From Tenacibaculum piscium (GTDB lineage: Bacteria > Bacteroidota > Bacteroidia > Flavobacteriales > Flavobacteriaceae): DNA of 64,000 bases. The notes beneath the pieces are model-generated. The model did not search any database. It was given only the letters and a program-made list of their open reading frames with translations, and was not told the origin of the DNA. Where the stretch lies: contig NZ_JAJGWT010000011.1 of the NCBI RefSeq assembly GCF_021390715.1, positions 1,614 to 65,613 of the forward strand, read 5' to 3'. The position numbers and the translations under genes were made by a program. This document shows, in pieces, positions 43,556 through 50,563 of this stretch; the first letter of the stretch is position 1; each line of letters opens with the position of its first letter.

Positions 43556-44872
43556 ATGGAATTAAAAGACAAAATAACCGCCTCATATGTTGCCTTTGAG
43601 AATGGCGAAGATATTAATTGTGATGTACACGATATTAGAAGTAAAGCACTTCAAAATTTTGAAGAACTAGGATTTCCTACTAAGAAATTAGAAGCATGGA
43701 AATACACGTCTTTAAATTCAGTGTTAAAACACGATTATAATATTTTTCCAAACTCGGATGGAGCAATTGATTTAGCCGATGTGAAAAAATATTTTATCCA
43801 CGATATTGACACTTATAAAATTGTGTTTATCAACGGAAAATATAGTTCTTTCTTATCAGAAACGACACACGATACTATTGATGTTTGCTTAATGTCATCA
43901 GCATTGACCAAACCGAAATATAAAACTATTATTGAAAATTATTTCAATAAAATAGCCAAACAAGATAATTTAACATCGCTAAATACGGCATTTGCAAACG
44001 AAGGAGCGTATATTTATATTCCTAAAAATGTAGAAGTACAAAAGCCGATACAGATTATTTATTTTACCACGGATAAAAATGATGTTGCTGTAATGACTCA
44101 GCCTCGTAACTTGATTATTGCCGAACAAAATGCGCATGTTCAAATTATTGAGCGTCATCAAAGTTTAACATCGAACCCTGTTTTAACAAATGCGGTAACA
44201 GAAGTTTATGCGGCTAAAGATGCTACGGTTGATATGTATAAAATTCAAAATGATGTAGAAAATGCGTCATTAATTGATAATGTATATATCGAACAAAAAT
44301 CGAACAGTGTTGTTTCTGTGCATACTTTTTCTTTTGGAGGAAATATTACCCGTAATAATTTGAATTTTTATCAAAGAGGAGAACATATCGACTCTATTTT
44401 AAAAGGAATTACGATTTCTGAAGGAAAACAACATATCGATCATCATACATTGGTGCATCATATTGAACCTAATTGTGAATCTCATCAAGATTACAAAGGG
44501 ATTTATGGCGGACGTTCTACAGCAGTTTTCAACGGTAAAGTAATTGTTGATAAAAAGGCTCAAAAAACAAATGCGTATCAGCAAAACAACAATGTTTTAA
44601 TTAGTGATAAAGCAACAATCAACGCAAAACCACAATTAGAAATTTTTGCTGATGATGTGAAATGTTCGCACGGTTGTACGATTGGGCAATTAGACGATGA
44701 AGCATTATTTTACATGCAACAACGTGGAATTCCTAAGAAAGAAGGAAAAGCATTATTAATGTATGCCTTTGCTAATACGGTTTTAGAAAGCGTAAAAATA
44801 CCAGAAGTTAAAAAACGAATAAACGCTATAATTGCAAATAAATTAGGCGTAAATATTGGTTTCGATTTGTAA
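43556..44872 (+). CDS. sufD: Fe-S cluster assembly protein SufD
   Basis: A 438-aa partner of SufB in the scaffold complex. Family landmarks include KLEAWKYTSLNSVL near the N-terminus, HIDHHTLVHHIEPNCESHQ, and CSHGCTIGQLDDEALFYMQ toward the C-terminus. It ends the operon; a terminator follows directly. Usually sufS (cysteine desulfurase) and sufE come next, but here they do not. Confidence 0.97.
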   Translation: MELKDKITASYVAFENGEDINCDVHDIRSKALQNFEELGFPTKKLEAWKYTSLNSVLKHDYNIFPNSDGAIDLADVKKYFIHDIDTYKIVFINGKYSSFLSETTHDTIDVCLMSSALTKPKYKTIIENYFNKIAKQDNLTSLNTAFANEGAYIYIPKNVEVQKPIQIIYFTTDKNDVAVMTQPRNLIIAEQNAHVQIIERHQSLTSNPVLTNAVTEVYAAKDATVDMYKIQNDVENASLIDNVYIEQKSNSVVSVHTFSFGGNITRNNLNFYQRGEHIDSILKGITISEGKQHIDHHTLVHHIEPNCESHQDYKGIYGGRSTAVFNGKVIVDKKAQKTNAYQQNNNVLISDKATINAKPQLEIFADDVKCSHGCTIGQLDDEALFYMQQRGIPKKEGKALLMYAFANTVLESVKIPEVKKRINAIIANKLGVNIGFDL

Positions 44873-44885
44873 AAAAATCATATTT

Positions 44886-44925
44886 AAAAACACACCATTT
44901 TTTTATAAAAGAATGGTGTGTTTTT
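44886..44925. terminator. Terminator after sufD
   Basis: AAAAACACACCATT (44886-44899) is complementary to AATGGTGTGTTTTT (44912-44925), with T after it. It ends the suf operon and, read backwards, could also end the convergent lipoprotein gene. Confidence 0.85.
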
Positions 44926-44945
44926 AATACATAAAATTTCAAAAT

Positions 44946-45653
44946 TTAGTCCCAAAGATAATCCTCTACACTAGCTTTAGGATGAATATCTTTATCGTAA
45001 ACAGTTAAACGCCCAGCATTTTCGCCTTTTTTATATATATCAACAACAAACCTCTTGTTGCCTTGATAAATAACAAAAAAAAACTTCTTTTTTGAATATC
45101 TCCAATTCATTTTCTGAGATTCTTTTATACCATCATAAAGGATAAAATCAACATCATCATCAATCCTAAAAATACCACTTAAAGGTTTACTTACTATACT
45201 ACCTTCTTTATTCAAATTTTGATATGTAAATTCATAACCTAAATAAGTTTTATCTATAATTGTAAACTGATTGATTTGATTATTTGAGGAGTTTTCCCAG
45301 CTATGAACCTCTTTATCATAAATATATTCATAGATAGAAGATGTTACTGTTGTTTTTTCAGGTATTAAAATTAAATCTGCGTATTTATGAATATCTTCTT
45401 TATATTTAGAAAATAATTCAGTTACACGTTTTGTTTTCTCTTCATTAAGCCCAGGAAATTTACTAGGAATTTCAAAACTTTTTATATCCGTATATATACT
45501 ATCAATATGTAATCTTAATGCTTTATAATCTTGATTCGGTGTATCATCTTCTGGTATATTTATTTTTTTTGACGTAGGATCTTCATTACTACTACAAGAC
45601 ATTATTGTAATAAATAACAGTAATAAGCTTAAAATCTTAACTGTTTTTTTCAT
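44946..45653 (-). CDS. Hypothetical lipoprotein
   Basis: A 235-aa lipoprotein with lipobox Cys20 (FITIMSCSSNEDP). I recognise no family. The body mixes a helical stretch (about residues 45-100) with beta strands (about 105-225). It is the last gene of the minus-strand cluster 44946-47656, 11 bp after the frameshifted gene, so it is probably co-transcribed. The acidic start after Cys may direct it to the cell surface. Confidence 0.7.
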   Translation of the reverse strand: MKKTVKILSLLLLFITIMSCSSNEDPTSKKINIPEDDTPNQDYKALRLHIDSIYTDIKSFEIPSKFPGLNEEKTKRVTELFSKYKEDIHKYADLILIPEKTTVTSSIYEYIYDKEVHSWENSSNNQINQFTIIDKTYLGYEFTYQNLNKEGSIVSKPLSGIFRIDDDVDFILYDGIKESQKMNWRYSKKKFFFVIYQGNKRFVVDIYKKGENAGRLTVYDKDIHPKASVEDYLWD

Positions 45654-45664
45654 AATTGTATGCT

Positions 45665-46273
45665 TTAAGGTTTAACTATTTTATAGTTATTTATATTTAT
45701 ACTAAAAGGAGTTTTATCTATATTAATTACTTCTGAACCGTATTGATGTTTTCCTTTAGTTGTTAAAATGCTGGTTTTCATTACAAAACCAAGTTCTTTA
45801 TAATATGAAATTTTCGAAATATTTTTTGTTGCACCAGGCATTTTAGAAGCAAAATCAAACATTACAGAAGAATCTATATTAACTTGTTTTGTATGCCATA
45901 GGGTAATTATCATATCATGATCCTTAATTTGAGTACCTTTACATGCATATCCCATAATTATTTTCGTACCACTTAATTTCGTTATGATTGGTTTCGAAAA
46001 TTTCTCATCACTATTAGTAACTCCTTCAAAAGCTTTAAGCATATTTAAAGACACAACCTGTGCTTTTTTTTTTCTTTTATTAATTGTAATCATAGCGTTG
46101 CTTTGAACATCTATTATCAATTTATCTTTTTTCGTTTCGGATAAAAAAGCATTATCTCCTAATGATTGTTTTACAGGTTCAGAAGGCATATTCTTACCAA
46201 ATTGCTTTACCGTTATCGTATTATTAAACGTATATTTTTCTTTGATAGGAACATCTTCCTTCATCATTTTCAT
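45665..46273 (-). CDS. DUF4412-like C-terminal part of a frameshifted gene
   Basis: A 202-aa frame that lacks a signal peptide. It has a beta-rich pattern with YTFNNTITVKQFG at the start, and IITLWHTKQVNIDSSVMFDFASKMPGA-type strands, resembling the DUF4412 family of secreted Bacteroidota proteins. The start codon overlaps the stop of the upstream frame (46270-46572) by ATGA. The sequence between the A7 run and this ATG also reads well in this frame (for example NKRQTKNTNNIESSQTPKGF). So it is most likely the C-terminal half of one protein of roughly 290 aa, split by a 1-base shift. Confidence 0.6.
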   Translation of the reverse strand: MKMMKEDVPIKEKYTFNNTITVKQFGKNMPSEPVKQSLGDNAFLSETKKDKLIIDVQSNAMITINKRKKKAQVVSLNMLKAFEGVTNSDEKFSKPIITKLSGTKIIMGYACKGTQIKDHDMIITLWHTKQVNIDSSVMFDFASKMPGATKNISKISYYKELGFVMKTSILTTKGKHQYGSEVINIDKTPFSININNYKIVKP

Positions 46274-46572
46274 AATACCTTGAATATTCCCAAAACCTTT
46301 TGGTGTTTGGGAACTTTCAATATTATTGGTATTTTTAGTTTGTCGCTTATTTTTTTCTTTTTAATTTTGCCATCTACTGTATTTTCGGCAGTATCAAATG
46401 TTTTATCTATCTTTTTATTTACCCGTTTTTCTGCTCGGTTATCTGCTTCTCGCTCAATTTTTTGTTCCGCTTTTTTTATTAATTTTTTCCAAAATTGTGC
46501 ATCTGCTTTAGAATAGTTAAATAAAAAAAATAGTACAAGTATGAATTTCATTGCTTTTCCCATCTTTATCAA
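46270..46572 (-). CDS. N-terminal part of a frameshifted secreted protein
   Basis: A 100-aa frame with a signal peptide; the best start is the ATG at 46551 (MKFILVLFFLFNYSKADA) or one a few codons upstream. The basic module FWKKLIKKAEQKIEREADNR and KRVNKKIDKTFD closely matches residues 30-75 of the OmpA-like protein at 37690-38985. After KIKKKK the frame runs into low-complexity residues and stops. A -1 shift at the A7 run (46348-46354) would enter the 45665-46273 frame. It may be a disrupted gene, a slippage site, or a homopolymer sequencing error. Confidence 0.6.
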   Translation of the reverse strand: MIKMGKAMKFILVLFFLFNYSKADAQFWKKLIKKAEQKIEREADNRAEKRVNKKIDKTFDTAENTVDGKIKKKKISDKLKIPIILKVPKHQKVLGIFKVL

Positions 46573-46574
46573 TT

Positions 46575-47132
46575 TTAAATAGCTTGTTCTTTTGCTATAT
46601 TAATTTTTCCTGAAATAGGAATTTCAGTTTCATTTACATCTATAAACGTTCCTGAAAACTCAAAAATAATGGCTGTTTTTCCTGCCCCTACTTGATGTGT
46701 CGTTAAGTTAAAAATACCATAAGGTTTCTCTTTTTTTATGGTAATTGTTCCTGTTTTAGAAAAATACATTTTATTATTTAACGTAATAATTATTGTTGAA
46801 TACTCCTCTTGATTACTTTCTAAAGATTTTAATTGCTCATCTATTTTAAGAATAACAGCATTAAAACGTATTTGTTCATTTTCTATAAAAGCAGAAGTTG
46901 TATTGATCGCTTTTTTAGTTTCTTCATCGATACCTTTTACAACAATCGCACTCGCATTTGATATTGCTTTATTTTCATAAGTAACACCGTTTATTTTTAA
47001 TTCATAAAATGAGTTTCCATCAGATACTGGGTCTATTAAATCATCTTCTTGATTGTTTTCAGAACATGATATTAGTAAAGTAATCGCTATTATAAGACCT
47101 ATAAATTTAGAGATATATTTTATTGTTTTCAT
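46575..47132 (-). CDS. Hypothetical lipoprotein (DUF6252-like)
   Basis: A 185-aa lipoprotein with lipobox Cys23 (ITLLISCSENNQEDD). The start at 47132 is preferred over an in-frame ATG at 47147 that adds a near-repeat of the same codons (MKTII). The body begins NSFYELKINGVTYENKAISNA and is beta-rich, ending ISGKINIAKEQAI, a pattern reminiscent of DUF6252-type lipoproteins; this is a weak match by eye. It lies between the beta-barrel gene and the frameshifted gene (2-3 bp), so it is co-transcribed. Confidence 0.65.
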   Translation of the reverse strand: MKTIKYISKFIGLIIAITLLISCSENNQEDDLIDPVSDGNSFYELKINGVTYENKAISNASAIVVKGIDEETKKAINTTSAFIENEQIRFNAVILKIDEQLKSLESNQEEYSTIIITLNNKMYFSKTGTITIKKEKPYGIFNLTTHQVGAGKTAIIFEFSGTFIDVNETEIPISGKINIAKEQAI

Positions 47133-47176
47133 TATTATTGTTTTCATTATTGTTGTTTTAAAAAAATTATAAATAC

Positions 47177-47656
47177 TTATAGATTATACATTACGCCAGC
47201 ACAAAAAACTACTTGATTACCTGTATTTAACATCAATTTTATTTCAGAAAAAGCGGTTAGTTTTTCAGATAATAGGTAGTTCATTCCTCCACCTAAGTTT
47301 AATCCAAAGCTATTAGAAGAAGCTGAATACGATGTAATGTATGATGAAGATACGCTTGTATAAAACACATTGATACCAGCCAAAGGATACAAGCTAAATT
47401 TATCTTGTATCTCAAAGAAATAATGTGCGTCTGCGTTAAAGCTCATTGTTGTAATTGATACGTTTGGCACACTTTCAGAAAAAAAGTAATTAATACTTGG
47501 CGAAATTTTAAATTCTTCAGATAAACCAAACGAAGCCTTAGCTCCAATTCCTAAATCTGATTCTGATCCATAAACTAAATTTGCTCCTATTTTTGTTTGA
47601 CTAAAAGTTACTATCGTTACCAATAATGCTAAAATTGTGAATACATTTTTTTTCAT
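47177..47656 (-). CDS. Small outer-membrane beta-barrel protein
   Basis: A 159-aa protein from the ATG at 47656, which gives a clean signal peptide (KKNVFTILALLVTIVTFSQ). A longer frame from 47689 has no signal and is rejected. The mature part is a set of amphipathic strands with the C-terminal aromatic/aliphatic ending AGVMYNL. It shares the pattern Y-F-alternating strands-HYFF and LAGINVFY with the 203-aa barrel at 34110-34721. First gene of its cluster and divergent from the LytTR regulator; the LytTR site pair lies upstream of it. Confidence 0.85.
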   Translation of the reverse strand: MKKNVFTILALLVTIVTFSQTKIGANLVYGSESDLGIGAKASFGLSEEFKISPSINYFFSESVPNVSITTMSFNADAHYFFEIQDKFSLYPLAGINVFYTSVSSSYITSYSASSNSFGLNLGGGMNYLLSEKLTAFSEIKLMLNTGNQVVFCAGVMYNL

Positions 47657-47727
47657 TTCTATAAAAATTAAATTATTAATACAGTACAAACCTGCGTTAA
47701 TAAAACAATCTTTAAAACTCCTATTTT

Positions 47728-47757
47728 ATAGTTCGTAAGTTTATCTTTATAGTTTGT
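47728..47757 (+). promoter_or_regulatory. Candidate LytTR binding site (two direct repeats, 12-bp spacer)
   Basis: ATAGTTCGT (47728-47736) and ATAGTTTGT (47749-47757) are direct repeats separated by 12 bp. Each matches eight of nine positions of the known LytTR consensus (W-M-M-GTT-N-R-K). The spacing is also the family's standard. The pair lies in the divergent gap between the beta-barrel gene (-) and the LytTR regulator (+), so that regulator is the obvious binder. Binding has not been shown. Confidence 0.55.
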
Positions 47758-47905
47758 TTAATAAACCTTATAGAATCACTTTTTTAAAGTAAAATACAAA
47801 CCATAAACTATTTTATACTAGTTATAGTTTTAATTGGTCATATTATAATTTCAGTTATATATCTAGAAAAAATAATTAATAAATTAGCTTAAAATTTAAT
47901 GTAAA

Positions 47906-48640
47906 ATGATTCGAGTAATTATTGTAGATGATGAATTAAAATCTATCGAAAATTTAATTTGGGAATTAGGAAGTTTTAAAGACGATATTATAGTTACACA
48001 AACATTTACAGAACCCAAAGAGGCTATTTCCTTTTTAAAAACCAATAGTATTGATGCTATTTTTTTAGATATAGAAATGCCTTCAATGAATGGATTTACC
48101 TTTTTAGATAAAGTAAAAAGCAATGATTTTGCTATTATTTTCACTACCGCCTATGGAGAACATGCTTTAAAAGCGATTAGAAAAGGAGCATATGATTATT
48201 TACTAAAACCTATTAGTAACTCACAGTTAAAGGAAGCCATAGAGCGTATTAAACAACGTAAATCATCTGCCATAAATATTGATGCTTTTGAAGATTTTTT
48301 ATTAGATTATAATAATAATCAAACTAAAAAAAAAATAGCGGTGCATACTGATGGCTGTTTAACTTTTATTGAAGTACAGAAAATTATTTATGCCGAAGCT
48401 GATGGTAGTTATACTCGTTTAACCATTGAAAATCAAAAAGATATCTTTTTAAGTAAAAATTTAAAAGACGTAACAAGTATGTTAGATACTAAGCTTTTTT
48501 ATCGTACTCACAATTCATATGTCGTAAATCTTCAAAAAATTAAAAAATTTTTTAAAACAGAAGCTTATTTGATTATGGACAATGATAAAAAAATACCTGT
48601 TGCTCGTCATAAAAAAAACGAGCTTTTAAATCATTTTTAA
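47906..48640 (+). CDS. LytTR-type response regulator
   Basis: A 244-aa regulator. The receiver domain has acidic residues at 8-10 (VDDE), phospho-acceptor Asp55 in IFLDIEMPSMNG and the lysine in YDYLLKPISN. The C-terminal LytTR domain (about residues 140-244) contains FYRTHNSYVVNLQKIKKF. It lies 15 bp before its kinase and is divergent from the small beta-barrel cluster. A matching site pair lies 149-178 bp upstream. Confidence 0.94.
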   Translation: MIRVIIVDDELKSIENLIWELGSFKDDIIVTQTFTEPKEAISFLKTNSIDAIFLDIEMPSMNGFTFLDKVKSNDFAIIFTTAYGEHALKAIRKGAYDYLLKPISNSQLKEAIERIKQRKSSAINIDAFEDFLLDYNNNQTKKKIAVHTDGCLTFIEVQKIIYAEADGSYTRLTIENQKDIFLSKNLKDVTSMLDTKLFYRTHNSYVVNLQKIKKFFKTEAYLIMDNDKKIPVARHKKNELLNHF

Positions 48641-48655
48641 AATCAGAAAAAAATT

Positions 48656-50554
48656 ATGCAATTTTTCAAACTTTACGTAATCTTAAGTTGTTTTTTTTAT
48701 ACGCTAACCATTCAAAGTCAAAAATTTTTAGATAATATAGATTACAATAAAACTTACACTTATAAAGAAATTAATCACTTATTAAAAAAACATAGCAAAG
48801 ATACGATAAAGCAAAAAGAGCTTTTAAAAATTTTTACTAAAAATAATTTTGCATTCGGTCAAATATATGAGTTAATTCACCTAGGAAACAATTACCGTAA
48901 GTATTCTTTATTTGAAAAAGCAGTTACCACGCACAAACGAGCCTTAGCGATAGCAAAAACTAAAAAAAGCGATGAATTTATTATTTTTTGCTTAAATATG
49001 ATTGGAGTGGATTACCGAAAAATGGATGCCCATAAAACAGCTATTGATTATAATAAAGAAGCGTTAGAAATTGCCGAAGCAATTAAAAACCCTTCGTATG
49101 GAATACTCAGAAGTATTGAGGTTTCCTACAACTCTATTGGGAATATTTATTATTACTTAGAACAATATCCTTTAGCTCTTAAAAATTATCAAGCTGCTTT
49201 AAGTTGTGCTAAAAAGTCTAAAAATAAGTGGTCACAATCTATCAATTATGAAAATATAGCAAAAGTTAAAGTTGCACAAGAAAAAATAAAACAAGCAGAA
49301 GAATATGTTCTTAAAGCATTAGAAATTGATACCAAAATAAACAATCATTTCGGGCGAATGATTTGTTATAACAGCTTAGCTAATATTAATATCAAAGCAA
49401 AAAAGTATAAAAAAGCAAAAAGTTACTTAGACCAAGCGAGACCGATTGCTTTATCTGTAAAAAATAAATTTTATATAGCGAGTACTAAAGCTAATTTTGG
49501 ACACTTATTTCTAAAAACAAAGCAATATAAATTAGCTGATAACTATTTAAATGAAAGTTTAAAAATAGCCCAAAAAGAATCCTTTAAAACATTATTAGTT
49601 AATATTCATTATTATTTTTTTGAATATTATCAAGATATAAATCAACATAAAAAAGCATTAAATCATTATAAGAAACATGTAGAAATAAAACAGCAATTTA
49701 ATGCCAATAAAAAAGCACAATATGTTAACGACTTGATACTTAAATATGAAACTAATAAAAAGAAAAATCGAATTACCAAATTAGAAGCTACCCAAGAAAT
49801 AAATGAGCTGAATCATAAAAATGCTATGAATTTATGGATTATAGGAGTCGGAATTATTACATTCATTTTTATAATTATATATTTTATTACACGCCAAAAA
49901 CAACTTCAATCCAAAAAAAAGATTTCAGACCTAGATAGTAAAATATTACGCTCTCAATTAAACCCTCATTTTATTTTTAACGCCTTAAATTCGATAAAAC
50001 ATTATATCATCAAAAATGAAAAACACGATGCTATTGATTATCTAAATAAATTTTCTGAATTTACAAGGAGAGTTCTGGAAAAAAGTATGGTAAAAAGTAT
50101 TTCTTTAGAAGATGAACTATACAATTCACAACTATATGTTGAGCTTGAAAATGCTCGTTTTGAAGACGATATTGAATTTAAAATTAATATTTCAGAAAAC
50201 ATCTCTCTTTCAAATATTAAAACTCCACCATTTGTATTACAACCTTTGTTAGAAAATGCTATTTGGCATGGAATCGCTTCTGTCAAAAATAAAAAAATGA
50301 CTATTAATGTAAAGCAATCTAAAGAACACATCTGCATTGCTATTACAGATAATGGCATAGGAAGACAAAAAACTAAAGAATTAAAAAAAGAACAAAAAAG
50401 GTATAAAAATTCAATAGGAATTTCTCTAGTAAATCAAATTTTAGAGAATTTTTATAAAGATAATTACACTCTTTCTTATGAAGATTTAAAAGACGAATAC
50501 AACACACCTAGAGGTACTAAAGTTAATGTTAAAATTCCGTCACAAATAGATTAA
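48656..50554 (+). CDS. TPR-containing LytS-type sensor histidine kinase
   Basis: A 632-aa membrane kinase: signal peptide (about residues 1-21), TPR repeats (about 70-365), one transmembrane helix (about 395-415, WIIGVGIITFIFIIIYFI), then the His_kinase domain with His438 in SQLNPHFIFNALNS and an HATPase with LQPLLENAIWHG and ITDNGIGRQ. This LytS/YehU-type kinase class regularly pairs with LytTR regulators, here directly upstream. The TPR part likely senses a periplasmic protein or peptide. It is convergent with the Pif1-like helicase (9-bp gap). Confidence 0.93.
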   Translation: MQFFKLYVILSCFFYTLTIQSQKFLDNIDYNKTYTYKEINHLLKKHSKDTIKQKELLKIFTKNNFAFGQIYELIHLGNNYRKYSLFEKAVTTHKRALAIAKTKKSDEFIIFCLNMIGVDYRKMDAHKTAIDYNKEALEIAEAIKNPSYGILRSIEVSYNSIGNIYYYLEQYPLALKNYQAALSCAKKSKNKWSQSINYENIAKVKVAQEKIKQAEEYVLKALEIDTKINNHFGRMICYNSLANINIKAKKYKKAKSYLDQARPIALSVKNKFYIASTKANFGHLFLKTKQYKLADNYLNESLKIAQKESFKTLLVNIHYYFFEYYQDINQHKKALNHYKKHVEIKQQFNANKKAQYVNDLILKYETNKKKNRITKLEATQEINELNHKNAMNLWIIGVGIITFIFIIIYFITRQKQLQSKKKISDLDSKILRSQLNPHFIFNALNSIKHYIIKNEKHDAIDYLNKFSEFTRRVLEKSMVKSISLEDELYNSQLYVELENARFEDDIEFKINISENISLSNIKTPPFVLQPLLENAIWHGIASVKNKKMTINVKQSKEHICIAITDNGIGRQKTKELKKEQKRYKNSIGISLVNQILENFYKDNYTLSYEDLKDEYNTPRGTKVNVKIPSQID

Positions 50555-50563
50555 AAGTAAATA

